A DNA stretch of 64,000 bases from the NCBI GenBank assembly GCA_022113835.1, contig JAILWY010000023.1, positions 13,638,001 through 13,702,000 of the forward strand, in the 5' to 3' direction. The notes below the pieces were generated by a model. The model was given only the letters and a program-made list of their open reading frames with translations. It made no database searches and was not told the origin of the DNA. The position numbers were made by a program, and so were the translations under genes. Within the stretch, counting starts at the first letter, position 1, and each line of letters begins with the position of its first letter. This document shows positions 39,601 through 53,213 of this stretch, piece after piece. The stretch comes from Atopsyche davidsoni (lineage: Eukaryota > Arthropoda > Insecta > Trichoptera > Hydrobiosidae).

Positions 39601-42600
39601 TATTATAATAAACCTTTACATGTATTACAAAACACTAAATTAAACCAATGGAATAAAACAGTGATTTGTGAGCTGTTAAATACGTCCCATTTAATTCGTA
39701 AAATCTATTTCGTTTTAAATCAACGTTCGGATATCAAAGAAAGGCGTTTTATGAAATCTTTGTGATTAATTAACAGTTGGCAAATCGTTATAAATTTCAC
39801 ATGACACTGAGAGCTTGGGCGTTGATTTTATACTAATTTATTGTTTTGATGTCGATGGTCGCGGTCTGCCGGGACAGGCTCTGGAGGCTGGCGGGGGCAA
39901 CAGGTGCGGCGCGGCAGGAAGCGACAGGAAGCGGCAGGAAGCGGCAGGAAGCGGCGCAGCTCCCGCGCACGCGCCGTGCGATTTCAAACTTCGAACCGGC
40001 TTGTTCCAAATTCAAATGCCGATTCCCGCTTTCAAGCTCGACGGTGCCCGGCGTGTTGTTTTAAATGAGTTTATTGTCAGTTAAGAAGCATCCTGTAATG
40101 AGCGGCCGGCGATGTTGGGGGGCTCGGGCAGGTGCTGCTTGCTTCGATTGTTTGTTCATGCGTTGATCATAATTTAGTATTGGTAATTGGGGGTGTTTTT
40201 ATTGTTTTGCTCTCATATTTGCTTAAAAAATAAATGTGTATCATTTGTTAAATGTCTTCTATTTTATACACAATACGAAATCGTTTATTTATAATAACCG
40301 TTTAAATATCAACCATGATCTGCAAACATAACTAAAATGTACTACATAACAAATAAAAAATATTTAATCCGGCATTATCCTAACTCATATCAGTTCATTT
40401 ATTGAAAAAGTTAAATGTTTTAATGCTCTATTGCATTAATCGAAAAGACATACCGAGAAGTTTCCTAGGAGGTTATTTTCACTATTGAGGAATTGATTAG
40501 TTTGATTGTTGATTCATAAATCGAAAAAGCTCTCTACAAACGCACGATTTCACACACCTCATATGGCAATAAGCTATTGTATTTCACAAAGTTAGAATGA
40601 TTTTTAATTTTTCCGATACTTAAATAATAGGTGTGTGATTTTGAACGCACCCCACTGAGACAGCTGAGAGCGAGCGCACCTCTCGCAGCATAACTCGCAC
40701 GAACACGCAATTTCTAATTACGGCTGCCAAAACTTAGATCACGAAGAAGACTCGATGCCTCGAGATCTCTCCCTAAAAAATCGTTGTAAATGTCTTAAAA
40801 TCCTTGTACTTGCCGGTTGAGATTAATACTGGTCGAAATAAGGTCGTCGAGCACCTGAATGTCCGAGGAAATAAATATGTTTTCTTCACTGAAATAATCA
40901 CTTGCGCTGTTTAGATCTCGTAGTAATAATTAACGGCGCTTTTACCTCCTCCGCCCACCTTGTTAATTACTCATTCGTGTTTTTTTCTTTGAAATCCTGA
41001 GTAATGAGGCGTGCAGCTACACGAATATCCAGTGACAACTATTCTGCTAGTTTTTAGTTTGTTCTATTTTTTTTTATTTTATAAATATCATGGCTTATTT
41101 TTAGTGAGATTCTCAATTGCTGCTCTTTTAAAATCATTTTGGGTATTTATTCAATTAGATAATTTAATATTAGCATCATTTATACTACTGGACCGTAGTT
41201 TAGGTACTTACTTACCTATTTAAAAGCAATAAAATAATAACTGAGAAGTAATATATTAGAATCATCCGGCGTCTCAGCAAAGTTATGGTGCGATTAGTGA
41301 GTGGGTAATGAAGGCTTGACTCACTCCGTCGGTGTTGGTTTCTACAATGCGTATGTAAAACCCAATCTTCATAAAACACATTCTGTTAAAGCCACCGTGG
41401 CTATTTTTAATTTCAACTGATAATCTTGATTGAAAAATATAATCCATTAAATTATTTTACCCGAAACACAGGTACTTAGCGTTTCTCAAGACAAAAAGAA
41501 CATAAATGAACATCCTGTCTTATAAATGTAAATGTCAGTTTTGTGAATTAATTAAGATTATTTTATGTATCAAAACTGAACCCGACCTGAACTAAAACAC
41601 AGAATCTTTCAGATCTCGAGACGAAATTGCAACTTCACGACCGCGGTAATGCTATTCATTTTAGCTGTTGCATATAAATACGAAATGATGATAATGTGAA
41701 GACTATCATATATTATTTTAAACAAATTATCCCAGAATTACTGAGATCCACATGGGAAAAATTCTTTCGAAAACAGGCAAGAATACAAAAGTAAGTAAGT
41801 AAGTAATCTGTTAATATCGCAACACATTCATGATACTTCAAGTTACAAAAAATAACAAGAAACGACGATGCTGGCAGAAGAATAGTTTTATAAGTTGAGA
41901 AACACAATCGTGTCAAAAACGTTATTGTTGTTTGTAACTTTAATAAATGCTCATTCGAGATGTGAAATGATTGCCCTTCGTCAAGATGGCATGCTTTTAT
42001 AGTTAGTAGACTTTTTCTTTATTGAAAAGTAAACCGATACATAATTATCAGTACTAGCGTTTATATCAAAGTGAAACGGAAGTTCAAACCAAAGTCATTT
42101 TATACAAAAGAGGGCGATTTTCAGGTTTTTACCTCAACAGGTGTAAATTGAATACCTGACCTAATGGGCAATAAACACCACATTTTATAAATAGGGACAG
42201 CCAGCCTATTACACATTTTTATTCAATAAAAAATATTTATGTCCACAGGTGGACGCATCCAAACCACTTCTTAGGTTTCGATTACTTATACGTCAAGTTT
42301 TATGAAATTCAATTTGGTTTCTAATGTATGTTCGTATAAAACATAAATCAAATACTTCTTTGTGATTTTTAAGTACCACAAAAGATATATCTATGTTGTA
42401 AATTTTGGGAATCTGTTCCATGTGAGGTCACTGTGATATCTTGTCGGGGTTTCGGGTGTATTCATAGTTATAATAAATTAAGTTTTTATTTTCTTGAAGA
42501 AATTTTCTCTTATGTGTCGAATATTTTACACAACTTTTCAAATCGAAATTTCAAAATCAATTGATAGTAATATTATTAATTTCTGGTAATATTATTTTTA

Positions 42601-45600
42601 GTATTTATCACATTTTAAGGAATATGCTGAATAATTGCGTATTTTTATATTTTTGTGTTATATTTAATCATGTTTCAAACACATTGCTCTCAATGATTTT
42701 CTGCTTTCTATATTTTTTCCATGAAATATTAATAATTTAATGTATTACAGATAATATCAGGTATAAAATTGTAGCATTATTTTGTATCATCTTTTGTGAA
42801 TTCAAACAACTGCTGATTCTATTGCTTATAAAAAAAACCTGTATATTTTTATCGATATTGATTGGAATCTCCGGTGGATATGTTTGATTCATATATACGG
42901 CAGTTTAGAATACTGCGCCTTCAATTTATTGATATTATTCAAGTTCCAAGATGGTATCTGGTTACTTAATATGATTAACTATCGATATAATCGTTCTAAT
43001 GAATCTATATATCTTGTAGATCGAACGCACCCCCCTGATTAAGTTTTATCGCATACATAAAGCCGCTACCAATCCACTGCTTTATGAAGATCTTTACATG
43101 TTTCCTCCATGCTCTGTAACTTTATGGTCTGAATGTTGAGTAATTTTTTCGCCTATGTATTGAATTTATTTTCAGAGTTTATATCCAGACTATATATAGT
43201 AAATACAAATAAATGTTAATAAATTATGAAAGCGTGCGTAGAACTGTTTTATATTATATAATACTATATTTGTGAATACAAATAATATGCATAATCGGGG
43301 ATTAGTTAACATATAAACAATGAAAAGATAAGTTTGTTTTGTTGCAGTTCCACAAAAAAGTTCATTTATAATATACTTCATGCTACAGCCACACACGTAT
43401 TATCTCACAAAATCAGTAAATCACATGAATATCTATGTATAGAGGCTTTTTTTCGTCGCATATACCCGACAAGGATGACATGGTAAAATACCAAAATAAT
43501 ACAGAAATATAGGCTCTTTCACTTGCGACCTCCGATCGTATAGTGTGGCTCGTGTTGGTTGCTTTATTCGTATTACTGAAAAAAAGTACAGCCAACCTAA
43601 CAAGCTAAAAGTACTGCTACCACTCTTAACCTTAAATCAATCTGAATATATAATGTATAATGACAGAACTACTGTAAGAAGTACAGTGGCTGCATAGTGA
43701 TTACGCGTACATAAAAATTAATATCTACCCGTCTCCCGGGTCGGCGTGAGGGTTAATGGGCCCCCGGCCGGGTCGGGCGGGCCTCGAGGGGCACCAGGAG
43801 GGCCCGCCCATTAGGCCCCGAGCGGGCCTGCCGCGGGACCCTAATTGTACAGGTAGGGCTCTCGCTCGGATTGAGGTGGACGCCGTCACCTGTCGATGAT
43901 GCCTGAGGTGACCGCGCTACGTATTTAGTTGGAACGCTAATTTTGGGGCGTTGAAACACAAACTGAATGCTTTCATTTTAATATGATTTTTTTTTATTGC
44001 TGCTCCTGCTAGGCCTGCCATTATTTTACTATTTGTAACACCTAACTGTCCCTTGAAACATTTTGGTTACGATTCAACGAAAACCTTCAGATATCATAAT
44101 TTACAACAGGCAAACATATTTTAACTGCGCTACGATCAAAATTAATTGGCATAATTTATTTCAACCTGTCACCAAAAGTATGCATTTAACCTCAGTTGAT
44201 TATTTTTTTTGAATTTTGTAAAACATAATGTAGATGTGCCAATAATTTTCACTTGAACAATTTGACGATAATTTTTTACATTTAACTATTTACTATTACT
44301 AACGAGTTAAAATAAACATAATGTAGCTTTTGAAAATTCCTGTACATCTAGTCTTCAACATAACCCAAGTTTTTGTCCCACAATCTCGTATCTGTCTTCG
44401 TCTTTAAAATCCAACCAGTTGTAAAGACTCCACAATGTCAATATATTTTTCTACATCACCATCGAAAACCATTACGTGCGCATGCACCGCTGGATGAAGG
44501 CTCGACCTGTGACATCCACCGATGTATATTCATAATAATCTTGTTACAATACGCTGTTGTAGCTTTTAATTTCATATATTTATCACTTTAACCATTTAAA
44601 AATTGAGCAACGTGCCCAGCATATTTGTCAAACCGAATTGTGTACCTCAGTCTTTGCAATAGTTTTACCAGCATTGTTTAGTCCTGTTTATTATTTGTAT
44701 TAGTAAGGTGCACGTTTTCGCTCCTTAATGCTTCAATAGTTTGAATAAGATTTTATTCTTACTGGGTGAAATATATGAAATACCTATAGTATTATATGAA
44801 AGGAACGCGTACTTACTTTCACAATTTTTCACTTTTTGGTTCAACAAAGCCACGAAAAGTTTTTTTTTAATAAACTGCGGTTCATTATAGCATTTACCTG
44901 GACCTCACGCTACAGTTAACAATAGTATAAATATTATCTAAGGAGAAAGCACAGGTGTCCACTCGTATTCCACGATGCAATTTCGTTGTTCATTTGTGCA
45001 TTTATTTTGCGCTATAATTATTTTTTCAAAAGTATCTTCGTTTCCCTAGTTTCCGCGACCCAACAACCCTCAGTGGCCCGACTCGCGTGTCCCGCCGCCT
45101 GCTGAGGGACCCGCAGGTACCCGCGCATGTGTCCGAGACAGTACAGGGACTCTAATAAGAATCCAAGAGGTCCGCTTTTTTTGCCGCAGGTGCGCGCGCC
45201 TCACCTGTCCTACATTCTTATAAAACAAAAATTAAATCTATTTCAAACCAGCTGTGTTTTGGTTTTTTTTTCTTTACATTTTGACCTAAACAGGAAGAGG
45301 GCGCGATAATATTTTTGAGTATTCGTTTTTGGGATATCCTTAATGGTTAATACGATTACTGTAAACTCATGCGTGAAGCTTTTGTACGAAGCTGCTGTTA
45401 TTGATTTTTTCTTGAGATATTAAGATTATTATAATATTTTTACTTACATACTTAATAATCTTATAATATTTCTATTTTTTTCAATTCATAATAATTTTTC
45501 ATCACAGAAGGTTTGGAGCTCCAATTTATCACTAAACTTGCGATCAAATTTGTTTTGAATTCACTGCATATTAACTGTTCTTGTTTTATTTTTTTGGCAT

Positions 45601-46590
45601 CATGAACATCTTACTTACGAACAATTTTTATATTGAGGTTTTTAAAAGTTCATTACCAATAACTAAAAAAGTCAATCAATATCCTTTAAAATAAAATAAA
45701 TATTGCAAATACATTTCGTTTATGTTTGCATTCTTTACTTATATTTTAGAAACTATAAAATCGACGGCATCCGTTGTTTCTAATATATTGTAACCATTAG
45801 TAATAAGAAAAAAAAATCATTGGATTTTTCTTTAATTTTATTTTTTAACATGCTAATTTTTTAAAAACGCCTTCAATTTGTTTGCACAAATCGTTAAGGA
45901 TGCTAAAAATAGATTGCCAAGTCCTTGCTCCACGCGATTTAAAACATGCAAATGTGACATGTTTATACCTGCGAGACACAAGTAATGTTTCCAGGTGATA
46001 TAATTAGCGAATATCATGTGAAGCTTCGTGATAAAATGACAATTAGCCGGTTAGTGGGTCAACACTCCGGCGCTCTGGGTCGGGGTGCCTCAAAAGTCCA
46101 TTTGTAATATTTAATTACAACAGACAGGATTTATTATATTTTGAAAGCTATTAATATTCTACCACCATCGGTACTTTATCCCAGGGTTACTTAACCTGTC
46201 TTCATTTTAGTGTATCGATTGAAAAAACATGCTGTAACTATTTATATTCTGAGTACTATTTATAAACCCAAGCTTTACTTGGATATAAATAGAAAATAAT
46301 TTTTATCTTAACGATGTATAATTGCAAATCATTTTATAGTATTTATATAAATTTTAACACTTTATTAGTTACTTTCGCAAGCAATATTTGAACATTGCTT
46401 GGTATTGTAGTTAATACACGCACTCACTAATCATAGCTTTCCAGATATCGATAAATATGTTTTTTCAAATCTCTCCAATTGCTAGGGTTAGAAAAAGTAT
46501 TTACCTGAAATTATAGATTTTTCGTAACAATAATACAAATGTTTTGATTTTATTCAGCAAATATCGCACTAGCAAGGGGCATGTTTCGTC
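36664..46590. other. Long spacer with spaced GC-rich patches, no gene seen
   Basis: GC-rich unique patches occur at about 37220-37435, 39860-40140, 40640-40760, 43735-43920 and 45055-45215. A (GTAA)4 tract lies at about 41790-41805. An 11-bp perfect inverted repeat, TAAGATTATTA/TAATAATCTTA, is at 45421-45431 and 45453-45463. The patch at 45.2 kb has CAGGTG at 45187-45192 and CACCTG at 45202-45207. Frames of 60-89 codons over the patches resemble no protein family. Between patches the sequence is A/T-rich. Confidence 0.5.
39911..39955 (+). repeat. Minisatellite, 10-bp unit, four copies
   Basis: Four consecutive copies of GCGGCAGGAA, the second with one change (GCGACAGGAA), followed by a partial unit. 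It lies inside the GC-rich patch at 39860-40140. Confidence 0.95.
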
Positions 46591-46680
46591 TGCACTGAGA
46601 TCGCCGTGATACGACGTGATAGGCGCCGCCGTTACGTGGTCACGGTTCACGTGCTATCACGTGATTTCGCGGTAATTAAT
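46591..46680. promoter_or_regulatory. GC-richer patch with two CACGTG E-boxes
   Basis: CACGTG occurs at 46648-46653 and 46658-46663, ten bases apart, next to a TTACGTGGTCACGG stretch. CACGTG is the core bound by bHLH proteins such as Myc/Max, USF, MITF/TFE and Clock/Cycle. The words are visible; function is inferred. Confidence 0.25.
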
Positions 46681-46801
46681 TCCAGCCATTATTAATATAT
46701 TAATATTACATAACTCGTTAAACCACGGCGAATAAGTACAGACTCATTTATATTTTATTTATTTAATTTAATTTGTATACTAATACTTATATTAGTAATT
46801 T

Positions 46802-46905
<104 letters not shown>

Positions 46906-47181
46906 TAATACAGTTAACAATTATACACAACCGGACGTCTTGTGGCAAACCGGATTCAAGAATTTCCTGGAAGCATAAATAGTGCGCGTATTCAACAAAA
47001 ATACGAAACAAAAAAATAAAAATGCATAATGGTGTAAAGTTGGCGCTAGACTGCGATATTTGTTTAAATATATCAATGCACTCTTTCTTGCTGTTTATTT
47101 TTGCCGGGAAATTAAAAATTAAAAATTTATACCAGGGATGCACTGGCAGCGATTTTCTGCCGCCGTTAATTATGTTAAATA

Positions 47182-47580
47182 CTAGTAATGTAGCCCGTCA
47201 CAAAATGACGTATTTGATGAACGATGCGTCTTTTGTTTTTTTTGTAAAAGTTCTAAATTTGAAATTCTCGCGGTGAACGACATCTCGCGGCGAAGAACTG
47301 AATTGAAATTCGCTAAAGCATCATCTCGCGGCGAAGAAGTGAATCATATAATTCGTACACATTGAAATTCGCTAAAGCATATTTTAAAGTTTATGAATGA
47401 AAATATTATCCTATCGTCTTGAAATTCGGCACATAGCTGCGGAAAAATTTACTTAACTTATGTGCAAAAAATCAGCGTTGTATCTTTTAAGATATTCTAT
47501 ACAGAACGGAAAAACGAAACATACATACAAACATACACACAATGGCTATTATTATAGTAGATGGCTATTATTATAGTAGA
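47182..47580 (-). mobile_element. Non-autonomous Helitron-like element, about 399 bp
   Basis: Read on the minus strand, the element starts TCTACTATAATAATAGCC (5' TC, preceded by A) and ends in CTAG followed by T. A 5-bp hairpin lies upstream of the end: CGTCA and TGACG, on plus 47196-47210, about ten bases from the CTAG. TC...hairpin...CTAG inserted between A and T is the Helitron signature, and the AT-rich 5' end followed by GTGTGTATGTTTG-like text is common in insect Helitrons. The body has an imperfect direct repeat with CATCTCGCGGCGAAGAA (47281, 47322) and TGAAATTCGCTAAAGCAT (47304, 47363). A 19-bp exact tandem duplication at 47542-47579 doubles the 5' end. No Rep/helicase frame is present. 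Confidence 0.72.
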
Positions 47581-48175
47581 TTCAATTCAGTGAGCTTACA
47601 AAGGTCGAAAAATGGAAAATTTGATAGATATTAAAAAAATGTAAAAATATAAATGGCTGTGAAATGTAAAATATTTTTTTTATTAATAATAACTATTCAT
47701 TGCACTATTTTGTTCCTATTGAAAATAAAATGTTGTATTTATTCACTATAACGCTCTATCTTGTCTCGAACTCGTCTAGCCATTTTCTAAAAAACTAATA
47801 TTCTCAAACTTCTTTTAACATTAAAAAAAAAATTACACCGTTTATTAAAACTAAAATTATCATATCAAATTAATTTTCTCTCCATCGCTCTTTCTACTCC
47901 GCACATAAACATCGCAGCCGCATGCATGTTTCCAAAACATTAAGTCTTTCTCACCTGCGAATATAATTACCCGGTACACGGCTAGCGGCCTAATGACAAT
48001 AAGAACATGCCATCCCCTTAATTATTAATTTGCAGAGTCACTCTACACGACACGGCGAGTATAACGATTTCAAACGGAACATATGATCATGTCGATCAGC
48101 TCTACAGGTCATGTGACATGTGAAGGCTACACCAGCAGCATGTCTAACGTTTATGTCTGACTACAAAGAGTGAAT
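47581..48175. other. AT-rich spacer, nothing seen
   Basis: No gene, repeat family or RNA is supported. Slightly less A/T-rich at about 47940-48160, where TCATGTGACATGTGA forms a small near-palindrome. Confidence 0.5.
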
Positions 48176-48177
48176 TA

Positions 48178-48228
<51 letters not shown>

Positions 48229-48254
48229 AAAAATATATGTATGTGTGTGTGTAT
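48176..48254. repeat. (TA)n microsatellite grading into (TG)n
   Basis: Alternating A/T of about 45 bp, an A-run, then a short GTGTGTGT stretch at about 48241-48251. Confidence 0.93.
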
Positions 48255-48955
48255 AAACCTAAAATCCAAGGATCAAAAACTGGAGACTTATAATTCATGC
48301 CTTTAGTTTTATCACATTTTTAAAACAAAAATCAGGTCAATTTATATATTATTATTCTTTTCATAATGTAAATAATTTAAAAGAAATTAGTTTGTTATTA
48401 AAGTCTTAGAATCATGTTCAAAAGTACGGGATCACTAAAACACAAATAACTTAGAAATATTTCGTCGAAAATATACAAAGTTAAAAAACTGTGACTCACA
48501 AAATTGTTGCTTTTCGATTAGAATCCCGACTTTTCAATACTTCATATGTAGTATACGCGTGAAAATAAATAGTTTGTAAAATATTCTGTCTAATAGGCCG
48601 CCCTCTACCCTCGGGAGTGCCGACAGCCCCGGCGTGAGAGTCCTCGGCAACCCTTGTAACAAAAGTGCGAACAATTGTCATTATGCAAATGGGATCGTCC
48701 AAATTTCTCCGCAGACGGGTCCACTCCGATCGCCGCCTCCCGATAAGCGACATGTAATGGCGTCCCTTTTTGAAATGGCGACATTGAAAAAAATCCTCAT
48801 TTTAATATTCATCTGTCCACTTAAGCATCATGTTTAAATTTTAATTATGTTTTGTGACATAATAAAGGTATTATCTTTTGTATATTTTTAATGATTTAAT
48901 TTTATATTTAATGTCATTAAAAACTTTTATTTTATTTTTTATTTTAATAATTTGT
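48255..48955. other. Spacer with one GC-rich patch, no gene seen
   Basis: A GC-rich unique patch at about 48595-48765 is open on both strands for 67-85 codons with no recognisable family. The rest is A/T-rich. Confidence 0.5.
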
Positions 48956-49165
48956 AATATTTTTGAGCAAAATACTTGAGTGATTTTCCACATGTTCGTT
49001 TTTATTTGTGACCGGTTTCGCCAACCTTTCACGTTGGTATTGTCAAACAGAGTTCAAAGAGTATCAAACTCTGTTTGATAATGCCAACGTGAAAGGTTGG
49101 CGAAACCGGTCACAAATAAAAACGAACATGTGGAAAATCACTCAAGTATTTTACTCAAAAATATT
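48956..49165. repeat. Near-perfect 210-bp hairpin (99-bp arms, 12-base loop)
   Basis: The arms are 48956-49054 and 49067-49165, with loop CAAAGAGTATCA. Reverse-complement comparison shows only three mismatches in 99 positions. Each arm contains an inner small hairpin (GCCAAC with GTTGGC) next to GAAACCGGTCAC. A transcript from either strand would form a long, almost fully paired RNA. It may be a fold-back MITE or snap-back copy of a mobile element, and is also the right shape for a hairpin-RNA source of endogenous siRNAs. No flanking target-site duplication was identified. The 83-codon frame 49008-49259 is an artefact of the arms. Confidence 0.95.
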
Positions 49166-50982
49166 AAAATGGAATTCCACCAAGTACTCTCTGCCAAAAA
49201 TATTGAATTTCTTAATAATTTGTAGGATCGGCCTTATGATGTTAAATGTATGTATTTAAATTTCGTAAGTAATATAATATATTAAATATGGTTACGTCAC
49301 TTTTCTTATAAGGGCGACTCAACCCTGTGTTCAAATTTTAACAAACACTGCAAAATTGACAATTACCGCTTCAAAATGGGCGCTTCATCCCTCGCCCCGG
49401 TCGTTTCTCTCAGATTCTGGCGTCACTTTTCCACCCCTTATATTTACCCTCCACCGTCGACTAATTGTTTCAGGGGTAGTTAAAGAAACTTATCCCGACG
49501 CGGAGCATTGGACGGCGCAAACATACCATCTGGTTAATATCATTCTGAAAGATCATCTCTTAATTAGTAGCTATAAAAAAGTGTACTTGGATTTTATTTA
49601 ATAACTTTTGCAGTAATTATTTCTTTTGAGTGTTGTAGTATTAGTATTGCTTATATTGAAAATTTATAATATGCGGTATTTTTTGACGATAACTTTTTAA
49701 AATATAACAAGGGAAATATATAATAAGCTTTTAAACTAATTATCTGTGTGTCATGAAAATCCATCTCTTTGAACTTTTCATGAGTCACTCTCTTAAATAT
49801 ATTTATTTTTATTTAAATATATTGTATCTATATTTATATGATAGTTTGGTGACTTGAATAACAGATTTTACGTATAATTATTTGAATATTTGTATATTTG
49901 ATAGACAATAAGGCTCTGGCGTATAAACTTTAATTACATTTTCATGAATCATAAAAAAACAATTATTTTCGTGAATTTATCTCACGAAATCGAAACAAAT
50001 CTTAAGAATTAAAAATATGGGGAATGCGTGTTCTCAAATAAAACTGTCTTGTTTAATTCAATCGCGAGTTTTTCGATATGTCATCATCGGGCAACCCTCA
50101 CATTAATGCAGCCAAACGTATGATTGGCACGTTATTAATGCAATTTTTTCGACGACGTAATAACTCCCTTTGTCTGGCAGGGAAACTATTTACCGACCGC
50201 ATCTGTCAAAGCTGACGAGTGACGTCCCGTGGAGTGGGCCGCTGCTGGAGTGGCGTGTGACCCACATGCCCGCGCGTGTCCCTGTGGTTCTGTGGAACTA
50301 AGTAACTTGAAAGTCACTTCGGCACTAAGTGATACTATTCTTGGAAAAGCAAAAAGCGTCTGTTTATACTATATATATATTGTATTTTGATAATTGGATA
50401 AATCAATGGTAATAATATCGTTGTGTAAAATTTTCAATCTAAAAATGAATGTACCTTCTTAAGCTTTGTAGGGAAAACTCATCTGAAAGCAATTGAATAT
50501 TTGGCATAAACTTCCTAGCTTTGGAGTTTAATTAGGTGCTTCTGAAGACACACGGCCGCGGGGTCCTTCCGCCCGCAGCTGTCCGCCCATCTGTCTTGCG
50601 ACAATAACCATTACGAAACCGAAAATCCATAAATCCTCACTTGCTCTTACTTAGCGCTGCTCTCGAATTCCACTGCCTTTATGGAATTCATTAAAACGAT
50701 GAACAACGAAGCTATTTTCGTCCCACTCTTGTATCGTATTTAAGTTGAGTGTAAAAAGAAAGCTTTTCTTTTACCCTTTCTTAAACTGCGTTAAACTTTA
50801 ATATAAATGGATTAAAAAAATTTAAATAAAATAAAACTATAATTGTACAAGTGGTGGAGGGTTTCCTTCAGTTATTACCATCGATACAATTTCCAAAGCC
50901 ACAGAGTAATAATCCAAAAAATTTCAATTGTTTATTATTAGTTTTGCATGAAAGGTCAGAAAATCAGCACCATCGTCACAAA
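49166..50982. other. Spacer, no gene seen
   Basis: A/T-rich DNA with GC-richer patches at about 49380-49520, 50210-50300 and 50550-50650. No frame shows a known domain. Confidence 0.5.
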
Positions 50983-51117
50983 GATCAAAAATATTTTTAT
51001 GGGTTTTGAGCTACTTGAAGTTTTTTGTTCTCCAACATTTCAGCCTTTGTGCTAGGACTATCTCTAAGAAGAACAGAAACCTCGAGCAGCCCAACACCAA
51101 AGAAGTTCAATCATCCA
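50983..51117. mobile_element. MITE-like inverted-repeat element, copy 1
   Basis: The left arm contains GGGTTTTGAGCTACTTGAAG at 51001-51020 and then TTTTTTGTTCTCC. The right arm, reverse-complemented, reads GGTGTTGGGCTGCTCGAGG and then TTTCTGTTC. The same arm sequence appears in the element at 57313-57488, so the two belong to one family. No protein frame is present. Outer ends are approximate and no target-site duplication was confirmed. Confidence 0.6.
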
Positions 51118-53213
51118 ATGCTATATTATCTAGATATAATGATTATATTTTAACGATTGATACCCTGTTCAATCCGAATTTTTAAAATGGCTAAGGCATC
51201 CTACTTAACGATAACGAATATAAATTACATCTGCTTATGAAAGTATTAATTTAAAATTTACATTTACTTTGTATTAGACTATCAAATAACCTAATTTGAT
51301 TTTGAAATAGTGGATTTTTTTAAAAGCACAACATTTTAACTGTGCTTAATATAATGAGCTTCGAAGAGTTACTTTTAAGCACTGCACGTGTTGTATTTTT
51401 TTTTCTCCGATTTTGTAATTGAAATCTTTTGTATTTTTTTCTTTTAATCTGTTCTCCGCTATTTGAAATTTCAGCAAAAGTATTTTTCCGTAAATCTGCG
51501 GGTTTGTTTTCGCCGTTTTGTTTTTGTTTATTTTTGCGTTGCGCTGGAAATGTTACGTAAACTTCGCGCGCTACTTCGCCTCAGAAAATTCATTATCTTT
51601 CAAAGGAAAGAAAATAACGAGTTCCTTGGTAGAACAAATTGAACGATTTGATTTTTTTTCCTAAATACCTTATTATACGTCGAATAACTCAAATGCTCGA
51701 TCAGACAAAAAATTCCACATTTGGCCGTTTCTAAAATATTTTTATAAAAAAACTCATATTAAGCTTCCAAAAATATTTCATCTTACGACTTCTGTAATTT
51801 ACGAAATAATATTTCGAATTTGTCGTAATACGTGACTTTTAGAAATAAACCAATCGCGTATATGCAATATTGATAAAAAACGTTAAGGTATTAGAAAAAA
51901 ATATTGTAATTAAATTATAAAACTTTTCTCAGTAAAGTCATTTTATTGTTCCGAAAACGAGATCAAAAATAAAAATGTATGTTTTGTCGTTTAAGGTATG
52001 TTTTTAGGTAATTGATTATAAATTCACATTAAATTTTCAAATCTTTTAAATATCAGATTTTTCTTAGTTTTACCTATTATTCTGATCTCTTTAAATATCA
52101 ACACGACGACTTTTATCATCTCGGCGTTCTAAATAAAAATAATATCCTATTAATTAAGTTAAACGTCTTTCCCATCAATCTAAACATATACATTTGCTTG
52201 TACATTTAATACCGACAGACATCCTTAAAATACTGTATCCTAACCATTCCGCCTTAAGCCACCTGAGCTCCTGGGAGAAGCACCTGTTGCCGACGTCACC
52301 CTAAACGGGTGTAAAAAAATTACCCCTCAATTCTAATATATCATAAAACAGGTTTGTTTTGGTTTATGAAATGACTAAAGAGGTAATAAAGCTGTGAGCC
52401 GTCACGTTTGTGGGAAGTAACTGGAAAATCATATTATTTATTGTTTATTGGTTTTTTCAAGGTTATGTATGATTTGCGTTTACTTTATAAATTGTGGTAA
52501 TTTGTTAGCAAATTTTGTTAATAGCTATCAGCCCATAGTATATTTTTTTTATCTCATCAAAACGAGGATCGTCTACCTACACTAATATAAAACATAATAA
52601 TAACCCTTGTCGAGATAGATAGCGGAGAAGAAACAAAAATGTAATGTCCGTAATTACTTTTGATAAAAAAATACATACTTGAATTTCGATGCTATTTTTT
52701 ATTTTTCTTTCGAAATGTTTGTTATAATGAACGCAGGTAAAAATATTAATACATAAACAAGCACGTGTATGTAATCACACACATATTCACGATAAACAGC
52801 CTTCGTTTATATAGACATAATTAATATACACTTTTTCATATAATTATATATTAGAAAATATACATCTAGTCTATCAACTTATCGTCAATATTATTGTAAA
52901 TACAATTGCTACTAACAGAATAAAGATTTGTTTTTCATTGTTTATATATTTTAACCTTTGTGGAAAACAATGACAAGTAATTTTCTTTCAGCTCTTAAAG
53001 TAAATGTTTTACTTCCGATGCCGCTGTAATCTGACGAGGGAGGGAGTCGGAAAGAAGCGTAATTGTTTTCGAATTAATTTTCACTACAGAGAACATCCCC
53101 GGTTATTTTTCCTAGAATTCAGGCTCTTAAAACTCAAGCTGCTCCAGACTACATGCAAACAGATTTTACACTTAAAAACTGGAAATCTTAAATTAACAAG
53201 CAGTTCCTAGGAC
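51118..53213. other. AT-rich spacer, no gene seen
   Basis: Mostly A/T-rich with many T- and A-runs. A mixed patch at about 52255-52315 contains CACCTG at 52260-52265 and 52281-52286. CACCTGAGCTC here also occurs at 20162. The 68-codon frame at 53004-53210 has no recognisable domain. Confidence 0.5.

Noticed and set aside
47554..47585. TTATTATAGTAGA as the 3' end of a LINE
   Set aside because: No target-site duplication or A-tail; the TC/CTAG ends and hairpin fit a Helitron on the minus strand better.
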